A stretch of 27,100 bases of DNA from CAWIOX01 sp963837775 (GCA_963837775.1 CAWIOX010000036.1:1-27100); one strand, 5' to 3'; counted from the first letter of the stretch, positions 8,474-17,788 are shown. Notes: generated by a model from the sequence alone, not told the origin. Numbers and translations are program-made.

Positions 8474-9352
8474 TTACCGATTGCGCTCATGCGCTCTTTC
8501 GTCCAATTTCTCGCGCTTTTTGTCCTGTCCGTGCCCCCGTTTTGGCGCCTGCCGCTCATGCTGGCTTGCACCCTGCTGCGGTGCGCGCCGCTGCTCCTGG
8601 ATGGCCGGCGGTTTTTGCCGGGGAAGGGCATGGGGCGGGGCTGGCCGCTGGGCGTCTTCGCCTCGCTTTTGCTGCGACTGTGGGTGCGGGGCGTTTCGCT
8701 CACCTTGCCGCGGCGGGGTTGGCCGCTCAGCGCGTTGCCTATCTGGCAGTCTGCGTTGATGAGCGGCAGGTGTTTTTTGTGCTGCCGGCTCTTGGGCGTG
8801 CTGCCGCACTAAAGCGTCACGTGGCTGGTATCGGTAATTGCGGTTGTGAAGCGCCTGTTGCTGCTGTACTGCTCGCGGATACTGCTTGCCTGAATATTGC
8901 CGTTGGTAGACGGGCAGCGGGGCGGGCGCGGGTGCCGACCGGTGGTTCCACCTGTCCCATCCGCTGCGATGCTGCGCCCATTCATTGCCCCAGTGATCGC
9001 CCCAGCGTGGCGGCGCATCCGCAGCCCATCCGCGAAAGTACACGGGAGGGGCGCGGTAGTAGCGCACAGGGATGCGCAGCACGAACAGCGGCACAAGCGC
9101 CGGCGCCACAAGCCTCCAGGGCCCGTTGTACCAGGAACTGGCATACCAGTTATCGCGCTGGTACACCCAGTACATGCCATCGTAAAAGAAAAAATTTGCA
9201 TGTGCCCGTGGTGCGTAATAGACCGGGTAGCCCGGTACCCGGACCAGCTGCGGGTATATCGGCTGGTTAATCCCGATGCTGACGCTGACCTGAGCAAGGG
9301 CGGAAGTCGCTGAACAAAACAGCATCAGCAGCACAATGAGTACGTAGCGCAT
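8474..9352 (-). CDS. Secreted protein with aromatic head and long basic Gln/Pro/Arg-rich tail
   Basis: This 292-residue protein has a clear signal peptide (MRYVLIVLLMLFCSATSALA, cleavage before QVSVSIG). The next ~130 residues are rich in Tyr/Trp, including VSVSIGINQPIYPQL, FFYDGMYWVYQRDNWY, WYNGPW and a WGDHWGNEWAQHRSGWDRW cluster. This pattern belongs to hypothetical envelope proteins common in Burkholderiales and Pseudomonas. From about residue 170 the chain is disordered and very rich in Gln, Arg, Pro and His. GGAGG lies 5 bases before the ATG at 9352, which fixes that start over an upstream one at 9430. The location is periplasm or outer membrane; the role is unknown. Confidence 0.8.
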   Translation of the reverse strand: MRYVLIVLLMLFCSATSALAQVSVSIGINQPIYPQLVRVPGYPVYYAPRAHANFFFYDGMYWVYQRDNWYASSWYNGPWRLVAPALVPLFVLRIPVRYYRAPPVYFRGWAADAPPRWGDHWGNEWAQHRSGWDRWNHRSAPAPAPLPVYQRQYSGKQYPRAVQQQQALHNRNYRYQPRDALVRQHAQEPAAQKTPAAHQRRLPDRQRAERPTPPRQGERNAPHPQSQQKRGEDAQRPAPPHALPRQKPPAIQEQRRAPQQGASQHERQAPKRGHGQDKKREKLDERAHERNR

Positions 9353-9626
9353 GTTGTCCTCCAGTTCGAACAGCGGGGCGGAGAGTTGTCTTTTGGCAAT
9401 TGAGATGACACCACTCCCAAGTCTTTGCAATCGTGCCTTGGCGTCAGATTATCCGGTTCTGGCAAGGGGATTTTGTGCAGCATCACAGATCAGGTGGATA
9501 TGGTCAGCGTGATTGGCAAGTGCTGCCGGCATGATGAACAAAATTGAGCACGATGCGCTCTAATGGTGGTGTGGTTTGATTTGATACATGCCTGTTGTTG
9601 CCAGTCACTACTTCCGGAGATGCGCG

Positions 9627-9992
9627 ATGAACCAACATTTGTTTTTAGCGGCTATTGTTGCAGCGATGCTGTCCACCGCATGCGTGTCGCCGACGGGTTC
9701 AAGCTCCAGGCTCGATATGTTGGGCGCTGCGGCACCGGTATCGGCAGCCGAGCGAACCATCGTGATTGCGCCCGACACCAGGTATGTGAACGTCATCGGC
9801 GGCGAAACCGTGAAGTTCGTTGCGGGCGACAAGTCATTCGCCTGGACTTTTGATGGCGCGTATTCGTCATTCGACTTGAACCAGACCGCACCGGCAGGCA
9901 TGCTCGACCACAAGGTGACGGCTTATGTCGCGCCCAATCCGCTGTATCTCAACGACCGCGAGCATATGGATGGCCATGGGGGGCATAAGTAG
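9627..9992 (+). CDS. CzcE-family heavy-metal (copper) lipoprotein
   Basis: This 121-residue product starts with a lipoprotein signal (MNQHLFLAAIVAAMLSTAC, Cys19). The mature domain carries the CzcE-family pattern: RTIVIAPDTRYVNVIGGETVKF, then SFAWTFDG and SSFDLNQTAPAG. CzcE of Cupriavidus metallidurans is a periplasmic copper-binding protein linked to metal resistance. The C-terminus DREHMDGHGGHK has several His and Met residues that could bind metal. GGAG lies 8 bases before the ATG at 9627, and this supports that start over 9588. No czc or cop genes are nearby, so it is a stand-alone accessory gene. Confidence 0.85.
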   Translation: MNQHLFLAAIVAAMLSTACVSPTGSSSRLDMLGAAAPVSAAERTIVIAPDTRYVNVIGGETVKFVAGDKSFAWTFDGAYSSFDLNQTAPAGMLDHKVTAYVAPNPLYLNDREHMDGHGGHK

Positions 9993-10025
9993 CCGGTCAA
10001 AGCGACACCACGCGCTAGCTATGAA

Positions 10026-10685
10026 TCAACGCTTTCTGGCGAGGGTCAGTCCGTCGCTGATCGGCAACATCGAAAGATCGACCCGCGCATCGCCGTGGAG
10101 CTTGCGGTTGAGCGCCTGAATCGCCGCGGTGTCGTCATCCTCGGCCGGACGGGCGACGTGGCCGCCCCACAGCACGTTGTCGATCGCGATCAGGCCGCCT
10201 TCGCGCAACAGCGTCAGGCAGCGCTCGTAGTACGCATCGTAGCTGGTCTTGTCGGCGTCGATGAACGCGAAGTCGAAACGGCCGGCCTGGCCTTCCGCGA
10301 TCAGGCCATCGAGGGTGTCGACGGCTGGCGCCAGACGCAGGTCGATCTTGGCGGCGACGCCGGCCTTGTCCCAATAGGTACGGCCTACGTCGGTGTATTC
10401 CCGGCTCACATCGCAGGCCACGATGCGGCCGTCTTGCGGCAGCGCCAATGCCACCGCCAGCGCACTGTAGCCGGTGAAGACGCCGATCTCAAGCGTGCTG
10501 CGGGCACCGATCAGCTTGACCAGCAGCGCCATGAACTGGCCCTGCTCGGGCGATATCTGCATGCGCGCCAGCGGGTGCCGGTGCGTGAGCGCACGCAATT
10601 CGGCCAGCACCGGGTGCTCGCGCAGCGACGCATCCAGCAGGTATTGATACAGGGTATCGTCCAGGTTCAGCGTGCGGTCGCTCAT
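10026..10685 (-). CDS. Class I SAM-dependent O-methyltransferase
   Basis: A 219-residue member of the caffeoyl-CoA/catechol O-methyltransferase-like family (methyltransferase family 3). The SAM-binding motif I is LEIGVFTGYSALA near residues 66-78, followed by the acidic CDVSREY loop. The metal/catalytic block is FAFIDADKTSYDAYYE, with the typical GGLIAIDNVLWGG further on. These cytoplasmic enzymes methylate catechol-type hydroxyls using SAM and usually a divalent metal. The bacterial substrate cannot be inferred. The length is normal for the family. The gene stands alone; repeat copy C lies about 140 bases upstream of its start. Confidence 0.92.
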   Translation of the reverse strand: MSDRTLNLDDTLYQYLLDASLREHPVLAELRALTHRHPLARMQISPEQGQFMALLVKLIGARSTLEIGVFTGYSALAVALALPQDGRIVACDVSREYTDVGRTYWDKAGVAAKIDLRLAPAVDTLDGLIAEGQAGRFDFAFIDADKTSYDAYYERCLTLLREGGLIAIDNVLWGGHVARPAEDDDTAAIQALNRKLHGDARVDLSMLPISDGLTLARKR

Positions 10686-10826
10686 GGCGCTATTCCCATA
10701 AAACCTAGAAATGATCTATGTGTGCGAGTACCCATTAAAAACATAGCAAATTCAGGTGGAAATGCAATTTTTCCGTCGCCGGAATGATCGCGCCGAGGTT
10801 CGGCTGTTGTCGATTGTCGTCCGACA

Positions 10827-10915
10827 ATTCAATTTATAGGGGAGTATCAATAAAAACACTGAGTCTGCCGCACGGTTTCATTGGGTGTTTGTAAATACAC
10901 GGTGCAGTATGTTTT
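10827..10915 (+). repeat. Dispersed repeat core, copy C
   Basis: Third copy of the ~90-bp family (ATTCAATTTATAGGGGAGTA through GGTGCAGTATGTTTT). It lies between the methyltransferase start and the 3' end of the GGDEF/EAL gene. Confidence 0.9.
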
Positions 10916-10929
10916 GTGCCGGATGCGAC

Positions 10930-10977
10930 CCGCAGCGGGAAGCGCTGCGGCGGGGCAGATGATTTGATCGCCCCGCC
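10930..10977 (-). terminator. Two GC-rich hairpins after the GGDEF/EAL gene
   Basis: GGCGGGG/CCCCGCC (10949-10955 and 10971-10977) and CCGCAGCG/CGCTGCGG (10930-10937 and 10943-10950) form two alternative strong stems. They lie within 80 bases of the regulator's stop, on its downstream side. No T tract is evident. Confidence 0.4.
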
Positions 10978-11005
10978 ATAGCGCCGCACAGGATGCCGCC
11001 ATCGA

Positions 11006-13313
11006 TCAAGTGCTCAGTGCGGTGAGCGCTTGATCACATTGCCCGGGCATCTGGAATAATTTCTCGATTTCCCCGGCGGACACCGGCCGGCTGAAATGGT
11101 AACCCTGCATTTCATCGCAATCGTTGTCACGCAAAAACGCCAGCTGCTGCTCGGTTTCAACGCCCTCGGCGATGACTTTGAGATGCAGCTGGTGCCCCAG
11201 TGAAATCACGGCCATCGCAATCGCCTGGTCATCCTGGTCTGCCGGAATATTGCGCACAAAGGACTGGTCGATCTTCAGCCGCACCACAGGAAAGAGTTTC
11301 AGCGCGCTCAGGCTGGAATAGCCGGTGCCGAAATCGTCGATCGAGATCCGCACCCCCATCGCCTGCAATTGCTGCATCGTCGCAATGGCTTGCCGGGTAT
11401 CCTGCATGATTACGCTTTCGGTCAGTTCCAGTTCCAGATAGCGGGACTCCAGGCCGCTTTCCTGCAATGCGTTCGCGACCCGGCTGATCAAGTCCTTTTC
11501 CATGAACTGGCGCGCCGACACGTTGACCGACATGCTGATGCGCGGCATGCCCGCATCCTGCCACGCCTTGTTTTGCCGGCAGGCGGTGCGCAACACCCAA
11601 TCGCCGATCGGCACGATCAGCCCGCTTTCCTCGGCCTGCGGAATGAAGCTGGGCAGGCGAGATCATGCCCATTGCGGGGTGCTGCCAGCGGATCAGCGCT
11701 TCGACCCCGATGATGTGGCCGGAGCGCAGATCGACTTGCGGCTGGTACAGCAGTTGGAATTCGTTGCGGGCGATGGCAATGAGCAAGCCTTCCTGCATCC
11801 CGTTTTTTTCCTGGATACGGGCATTCATTTCGCTCGCATAGAACTGGCAGCTGTTGCGCCCCAGTTCCTTGGCGCAGTACATGGCGGTGTCAGCGTGCTT
11901 GAGCAGGGTTTCGGCATCCTGTCCATCCTGCGGGAAAACGCTGATGCCGATACTGCAGGTCACTGCGTGTTCTTCGCCCAACAGGGTCATGGGCTGTGCG
12001 ATGCGCTCGACGATGCGTTGCATGACTGACAGCGGATCGCCGTCCGCCGATTCAGGATGCAGCAGGATCACGAATTCATCGCCGCCAAGGCGTGCCACGG
12101 TATCGGATTCCCGCACGCACTCGCGCAGGCGCCTGGCAATTTCCTGCAACAATGTGTCGCCCGCATCGTGCCCCAGGGTGTCATTGATGAACTTGAAGCG
12201 ATCGAGATCGACGAAGGCCACCACCATCTGCCGCTGCTGGCGCTCGGCGATCGCGATGGCCTGGGCAATACGGTCCATCAGCAGTACGCGATTCGGCAGT
12301 TTGGTCAGGATGTCGTAGTTCGCGCGATGTTGTAACTGCTGTTCCAGTTGCTTGGTCTCGGTAATGTCATTCAGGACCACGACGAAGTGCGTGGTGCTCT
12401 CCGCATTATCGCGCACGCCGGCGACATAGCATTCGCTCCAGAATGGTGTCCCGTCCTTGCGGTAATTGCGCAGTACCGCATGTCCCTCGCCATCGTGTCG
12501 CATGAGGTCCAGAATGACCTGGATGCCTGGCTGGTCCTGATCTTCCCCCAGCAGGAAGCGAATATTCTTGCCCGTGACTTCGTCTGCGGTATAGCCGGTC
12601 ATGCGTTGAAAGGCCGGATTCACATACTCGATCGGATTGTCGGGGTGGCTGTTGTTGGTGAGGAAGATGGCGTTGATTGACGCTTCGATGGCCTTGTGTT
12701 TGAGGCGCAGCGCCTGCTCGACCAGCTTGCGCTCGATGATGTGTTCCAGCAAGGCGTCATTGGCCGTCTTGAGTTCGAGCGTGCGCGCTCGCACCTCATC
12801 TTCCAGCCGGTCCATTTGCAACTCAGCCTGCTGCGTCATGTCCCACTTCATCGTCAGCGTATTGGCCAGCTGGCAAACCTCGATATTGTCGAACGGTTTC
12901 TTGAGGATCAGCAAGCGATCACACACCTCGAGTTGCGCCAATACCTCCTCCCACGAGTAATCGGAATAAGCGGTACAGATCACGATCTGCAGCCGGGGGT
13001 CTTCCTGCCACAGGCGTTTGACGGTCTCGACGCCATCCCACCCCGGCGGCATGCGCATGTCGACAAACGCCATCGCATAGGGCAGGCCGTTTTGCAGCGA
13101 ATCGCTGACCTTCGCCACGCCCTCCTGTCCCTGATAGGCCGAATCCAGTTCGAAATCGGCGGTGGAGGCTGCCGCCGCGGTGCCGAACAGGGCCGCCTCG
13201 ACGTCATCCAGTTCGGATGTCGAGGCCGTTCTCGACAGTATCTTGCGGAAATCCTGATGGATCGAGGGCAGGTCGTCGATCAGCAAGATGCGTCGGTTTT
13301 GCAGCCGGTTCAT
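11006..13313 (-). pseudogene. REC-PAS-GGDEF-EAL response regulator with one frameshift
   Basis: A cyclic-di-GMP regulator. Order: receiver domain (Asp13/14, phospho-acceptor Asp85, Lys in LILKKPF), coiled coil ~165-205, LOV-like PAS ~206-320, GGDEF (410-414, preceded by the inhibitory-site motif RESD at 401-404) and EAL. One extra base near 11649 breaks the frame after GMISPAQ. The other frame resumes with FIPQAEESG and runs to a normal EAL end (SVNVSARQ, IDDFGTGYSSL, LKIDQSFV, VIAEGVET). Joined, both enzymatic domains keep their key residues. The ATG overlaps the kinase stop, so they are translationally coupled. The break could be a sequencing error or recent inactivation. If intact, the protein would make and/or degrade c-di-GMP under phosphorelay control. 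Confidence 0.85.
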
Positions 13314-15137
13314 AGTGGCTCCTCTTCTTCTGTTTTTATTTTGATCGGGAGTTCGAGCGTAAAGGTCGCGCCTTGGCCCAAACCCTCGCTATGCGCGCTC
13401 AGGCTGCCGCCCATCTCGCGCGCCGCCAATACGCAGCTGTGCAGGCCGAAACCGTGGCCGTCCTTGCGGGTCGTGAATCCGTGGGCAAAGATCCGCGTCA
13501 GGTTTTCCGGTGCAATGCCCGCGCCGTTGTCGACGACTTCGATCTGCACCGTGCGCTCTGGCGTGCGGCTGCAGGCGCAGCGTGATCTGGCGTGGCCGCT
13601 CGGGCGTGCCCTCCATCGCATGCTTGGCGTTGCTGATCAGGTTGATCAGTATCTGCAGCACCCGGTGCTTGTCCAGCGGCAGCGCTGGCACATCGGCAAA
13701 CTCTTTGACCAGCATTACCTGATGGCGCGACAGCGAACCGGCGTTCATGCGCACCGCATCCTCAAGCAGATCAGCGATCTGAAACTGCTCGAAGACACTG
13801 GAGACGCCGGCGTATGATTGCTGGGTGGCAACGATATCCTTGATGTGGTCAACGCTGCTTGGTGAGCTGCGCCAGTTCTTCGATGATGTCCTGCCGCTCG
13901 GCAGCCAGGACCTTTGCCAGCTTGTTCAGGTAGTCCGGCAGCATGCTGTCCTTTCGGGTCCATGGTGAGGAAATCGCCCAGATCCCCGGCGTGTTCGTTC
14001 ATCAGCTGCACCACCTTGCCCAGCCCCTGGGCTTTGGAGGCGCGTATCTGGCTGCTGACCAGTGCCGGCCGAGACATTCACGCTGTTGAGCACGTTGCCG
14101 ACGTTATGCAGCACGTTGGTGGCGATTTCGGCCATGCCGGCCTGGCGCGCGGTAGTGACCAGTTCGGCCTGCGCCTCCCGCAGTTCGTGCGTGCGCTGTT
14201 GCACCCGTTTTTCCAGGTGGTCGTTGGCATGCTGGAGTTCCCTGTTGACGCGGTTGATGACGGCGTGGCTGCGGATCAGGCGGGCGGCTGCATACAGGAA
14301 CAAGCCGATCAGCGCTGCCGCAAAGAGCAGCAGGTACAGACGATATTTCTGCGCCTGCCCGGCGGCCCGTCGCTGCTCGCTGTTCAGGATATTGTTGATG
14401 TCGTCGATGCGCGCTGCCGTTGGCGCCGCGGCAATACTGTTCAGCAGGCCGTTGACCACGCTGTGCTCGCGCAAAACGGTACGGACATGTGCGACGAAAA
14501 TGCCGACCCGGTCGCCGATGTCGGCCGGCAGATTGCCGTTCCCGGCGACCAGACGGGCCAGTTCCGACTCGATCTCGGCGGCCTTGTCGTCCGATGCCGC
14601 CTGGTCGTACACCAGACTTGCCAACAGCAGCTTGTTCACATCCGCCGCGACGCTTGGCTGCACGCGCTGATCTTGCGCCTTGCCCTGGCTTGCCAGAATC
14701 CGGATGTCTTCCGCCGCGGTAGGCAGGAAGGTCAGGGAATTGCGCAGCACCGCATTGTGGGACTTGAAATGTTCGATCAGCCCGGCCTTTTTCTGGAGTG
14801 CGCTCTCGAACGCCTTGATGCCGTTTTCCAGAAGGCGGGCGTCGCCGCCGTTCTGGCCGGATCCGGCCGCATCCAATTGCCGCTGCAAGTTGCCCAGGTC
14901 GAGCAGCGGGTCGACCAGGGGATCATACGTTTTGTTGATGCCGATTTTGGACTTCATCGCATCCAATTCCCAGCGCGCATCCAGCTGCTTGATCTGACGC
15001 AGCAACGCAATGTTCTCGAAGTAACTGGACGGATCATAGTCCCGCGTCTTGGCATACAGAAATACCAGTGCCGAGGCCAGCAGCAGGCCCAGTGCGGCCA
15101 TGGGGAGCCAGGTCAGTCGCTTCGGCATGGCGCTCAT
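13310..15137 (-). pseudogene. DAHL-domain sensor histidine kinase, several frameshifts
   Basis: A membrane sensor kinase. The N-terminus has a membrane segment (LPMAALGLLLASALVFLYA), then a long helical DAHL-type periplasmic domain to about residue 260, a second membrane segment (YRLYLLLFAAALIGLFLYA), a coiled coil, and the H-box TNVLHNVGNVLNSVNV. The ATP-binding domain has the N box (LINLISNAKHAM), DNGAGI and GHGFGLHS. Reading it through needs about four single-base shifts, near 14067, 13949, 13857 and 13565. Between them the protein sequence is well conserved. The start overlaps the peroxidase stop by ATGA and the end overlaps the regulator start, so the three genes form one operon. Phosphotransfer to the adjacent regulator is inferred. 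Confidence 0.82.
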
Positions 15138-16093
15138 GGCTTTGCTCCGGCGCGCCGGTCAGCGTGTTGAGGAACTGGACGATGAGCTCGCCTTGTCCTC
15201 GTGGAGCCGACCCGGCCGAGTTGATAGCTGAACATCACGTCGACCGCGTCTTCCAGCGTCGTGGCCGATGGCGTCGTGGAAATAGGGCGCGGTCAGTGCG
15301 ACGTTGCGCAGGCTCGGTACTTTGAAGACGTGCTTGTCGTCTTCGTCGCCGGTGACCAGGAAGCGGCCCAGGTCGGCTTGCGTCGGCTTGCCGCGCTTGC
15401 GCGAAATAGTCGCCCATCACGCCGAATTTCTGGAACATGTTGCCGCCGACGTTGACGCCCTGGTGGCAGGCGACGCAGCCATACTGCTTGAACTTGCGCA
15501 TAGCCCGTTTTTTCTGCCGCGGTGATCGCATTGCGGTCGCCGCGCAGATACGGTCGAAGCGGGAGTTGGGCGTGATCAGCGTGCGCTCAAAGCTGGCGAT
15601 CGCGTTCTGGATGTTCGCCTTCGTCACGCCATCCCGATATGCGGCAGCAAAGGCGCGCGGTAGGCTGGTGTCGCCGAGCCCGCCTTGGCCACCACGTCGG
15701 GCCACCTCGATCCCATCTCGACCGGATTCTCGATCACCACGCCGATCTGCGCCTCCAGCGAGTCGGCGCGGCCGTTCCAGAACTGCTTGAAGTTGAGCGC
15801 GGCATTGAATACGGTCGGTGTGTTCACACCGGTCAGCTTGCCAGTGAAGCCGACCGAATGGGCCAGGCCATCGACGCCGCCTTTCCCGAGATCATGGCAG
15901 CTGGCGCAGGAGACGCGGCTGTTGGCGGACAGGCGGACATCGTGGAACAACTGCCGGCCAATCTCGGCCCGGCCGGATCCTGATTCAGTGACATCGGGAT
16001 GGGCTTGATCGGCTCATCCAGCGGGGCGGCAAAAGCCGGGCTGAACCCTCCCAGCATGACTCCGATGGCAAGCTTCAGTGGAGCGGAAGGCAT
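15134..16093 (-). pseudogene. Di-haem cytochrome c peroxidase family protein, many frameshifts
   Basis: A periplasmic CCP/MauG-family protein. It has a signal peptide (MPSAPLKLAIGVMLGGFSPAFA), a first haem motif CASCH after LFHDVRLSANSRVS, the family block FKQFWNGRADSLEAQ...NPVEMG, and a second haem motif CVACH in QYGCVACHQGVNVGG. A KVPSLRNVALTAPYFHDA segment follows. Reading it end to end requires roughly eight single-base shifts (near 15970, 15680, 15550, 15498, 15400, 15270, 15205 and about 15145). If restored, the length (~320 residues) is normal. Family members reduce hydrogen peroxide with electrons from cytochromes, or oxidise protein substrates. The stop overlaps the kinase ATG. An FNR-type palindrome lies about 190 bases upstream. 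Confidence 0.8.
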
Positions 16094-16285
16094 CTGACCC
16101 CTTTACGTTTATTTTTATAGCTTCCCACTGAGCGTCAACCGTTGCCGGGTACGCCGCAGCATGCGGTCAATGCGCCACCGGTCTCCATGCATGGCCTTGC
16201 CTGATGCGCCTACATGATGCAAGCCAAACAGGTGTTGCGTTTCATCAATATGCTACATGAGAATCGGCACTAAATGCACAGGGTG

Positions 16286-16299
16286 TTGACAATAGTCAA
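16286..16299. promoter_or_regulatory. FNR/CRP-family-like palindrome upstream of the peroxidase operon
   Basis: TTGAC-AATA-GTCAA is a perfect palindrome with the 4-base spacer of FNR-family sites (canonical TTGAT-N4-ATCAA). A third TTGAC follows 3 bases later. On the operon strand TTGACT-N17-CATTTA could be a promoter overlapping it. Peroxidases of this family are often under ANR/FNR control in other bacteria, and that makes the assignment plausible. Confidence 0.45.
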
Positions 16300-16433
16300 A
16301 AATTGACCCGTGTGATTGATTTGGCGGCGTAAGGACCTGAGCAGGAGACTGAGTCCGACAGGCATCCCGGATGTCATGAATGAAGGCTCCCGGCCGATTG
16401 CCGGCCTGATCGGACACGCCGAATCAAATGCCT

Positions 16434-16496
16434 GAAGTGAATTGGATTGGAATCAGGCTGGCGATTCGCAGTGGTTTGGAATGGCCGGCATCGACC
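16434..16496 (+). repeat. 63-bp repeat R, copy 1
   Basis: It shares most positions with 17979-18041: GTGAATTGG, TGGAAT, GCTGGCG, TTCG, GGTTTGGAATG and ATCGACC appear in the same order and spacing. It is intergenic, downstream of the LysE exporter gene. Confidence 0.75.
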
Positions 16497-16550
16497 ATCA
16501 AACGGGTCCGGTAAATGACAGCCATCTTGCAAATGTTATTTTTGATCGGT

Positions 16551-17168
16551 TCAGCGAACAATGCCAACTACCTGCCACGCCGCAAATCCGAGAAGGAACA
16601 GGCCGGCAACCCGATTGATTGTTCGCATGACGCGTTGATCGATCTTGCGACGCACCACCGAAACACCCAGTGTCAGCATCAGCCACCAAAGTGCCGAGCC
16701 GGACAATATGCCTAACAGCATGATGCCGGCGGTGCCGGGCGCAGCAGCCACGGTGCCGCCTATGGAGGCAAATACTGCGACAAACGACAGGATGGTCATA
16801 GGATTGGTCAGCGTCAATGCGAACACCGTTGCGAAGGCTCGGCCAGTCTGTAATGCGTCGGGCGCCGCCGGCGCCTTGTCTGCAGGGCTGCTGCGTAACA
16901 TCTGAACGCCCATCCAGCTCAGGAACAAGGCCCCGCAAATGGCCAGCGGCATGGCAAGCCTGACGAAAAACTGCGTAATCGCGATCAGCCCGAAAGCGCC
17001 GATAGCGCCATACACGCCGTCCGCCGCGGCTGCTCCGAGACCGCTCACAAAGCCGATACGCGCGCCGTGCGCCAGCGTGCGCTGAATGCATAGCAAGCCG
17101 ATCGGCCCGACAGGCGCGGCGATCGACAGGCCGATCAGAACCGCCTTTAAAAATAACACTTTATCCAC
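16551..17168 (-). CDS. LysE-family amino-acid exporter
   Basis: A 205-residue LysE/RhtB-superfamily inner-membrane exporter with about six membrane segments. The N-terminal IAAPVGPIGLLCIQRTLAHG is the family signature, followed by GLGAAAADGVYGAIGAFG and the mid-protein TLTNPMTILSFVAVF. Such proteins export basic or small neutral amino acids by proton antiport. It uses a GTG start at 17168, with AGGGG 5 bases upstream. It is divergent from an Lrp/AsnC regulator, the usual lysE-regulator arrangement in which the regulator senses an amino acid and induces the exporter. The particular substrate is not evident. Confidence 0.9.
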   Translation of the reverse strand: MDKVLFLKAVLIGLSIAAPVGPIGLLCIQRTLAHGARIGFVSGLGAAAADGVYGAIGAFGLIAITQFFVRLAMPLAICGALFLSWMGVQMLRSSPADKAPAAPDALQTGRAFATVFALTLTNPMTILSFVAVFASIGGTVAAAPGTAGIMLLGILSGSALWWLMLTLGVSVVRRKIDQRVMRTINRVAGLFLLGFAAWQVVGIVR

Positions 17169-17280
17169 TTCGACCCCTTTGAATGCTTGGACGCATCGCC
17201 CAAGTCACATGTCAGCACGCGCTGGTTCACCCTGGGAAACATTATGCCTAGCGGCGCCAAACGCTTGAATGGCAAAAATC

Positions 17281-17332
17281 AGGTGAAACTGGTAAATTTC
17301 ATTAACTATTTTCGTCAATGTCAATTTCACCT
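17281..17332. promoter_or_regulatory. Inverted repeat in the exporter/Lrp divergent region
   Basis: AGGTGAAA (17281-17288) and TTTCACCT (17325-17332) are perfect 8-bp complements with centres 44 bases apart, about four helical turns. They frame an AT-rich stretch just before and over the Lrp-family start. Lrp-type octamers bind such widely spaced dyads, so this is a candidate operator. Confidence 0.4.
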
Positions 17333-17788
17333 TATTTTATGAATATCGATTCCAAAGCAGGCAAAATCCTTGCCGCTATCCAGCGTGACGGCCGTATCTC
17401 CTTGAAAGCCTTGGCCGACGAGTGCGGCCTTTCGCTGCCGGCCACATCGGAACGCCTGAAGCGGCTCGAAGAATCGGGTGTCGTCACTGGCTACCGGGCC
17501 GAAGTCAATGCCAGCGCGGTAGGCTACGGCGTGATGGCTATCGTCGGCATGACCACGCCCCAAACCTACAAGGCGAAACTCATCACGATGCTGCAATCAA
17601 TGCCGGAAGTGCTCGAATGCCTGCACGTCACCGGGCAAGATTCCTTTCTGTTGCGCGTACTAACGAAGGACATCAGCCACCTCGAACGCTTTGTCGGCAG
17701 CATCAACCATTACGGTGAAACGCGCACCTCAATCGTGATGTCTGCGCCGATTCCATTGCGCCCCATTTCGCTACTGCCAATGGAGTGA
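17318..17788 (+). CDS. Lrp/AsnC-family transcriptional regulator
   Basis: The 156-residue protein has an N-terminal helix-turn-helix (DSKAGKILAAIQRDGRISLKALADECGLSLPATSERLKRLEESGVV) and a C-terminal RAM/AsnC ligand domain with the typical VLECLHVTGQDSFLLRV and HYGETRTSIVMS. Such regulators bind amino acids and control transport or catabolism. Divergence from the LysE exporter strongly suggests it senses that exporter's substrate. The start is uncertain: ATG at 17318 or the in-frame ATG at 17339 (MNIDSKAG, closer to the usual family start). Neither has a strong ribosome binding site. The chosen start lies within the candidate operator. Confidence 0.92.
   Translation: MSISPYFMNIDSKAGKILAAIQRDGRISLKALADECGLSLPATSERLKRLEESGVVTGYRAEVNASAVGYGVMAIVGMTTPQTYKAKLITMLQSMPEVLECLHVTGQDSFLLRVLTKDISHLERFVGSINHYGETRTSIVMSAPIPLRPISLLPME

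Larger units (their letters stand above)
16094..16550. other. Intergenic region upstream of the peroxidase operon
   Basis: The region of about 450 bases holds an FNR-type palindrome (16286-16299), a module with GGCCGATTGCCGGCCTG (16392-16408) that resembles the 5' modules of repeat copies E, F and G, and the first copy of a 63-bp repeat (16434-16496). There is no supported gene. Confidence 0.5.

Noticed and set aside
12696..13817. 373-codon plus-strand frame across the regulator and kinase genes
   Set aside because: It is opposite REC and PAS coding sequence, has no ribosome binding site and no domain signal.
13914..15170. 418-codon plus-strand frame across the kinase gene
   Set aside because: The minus strand here encodes a recognisable DAHL sensor kinase; this frame is its complement shadow.
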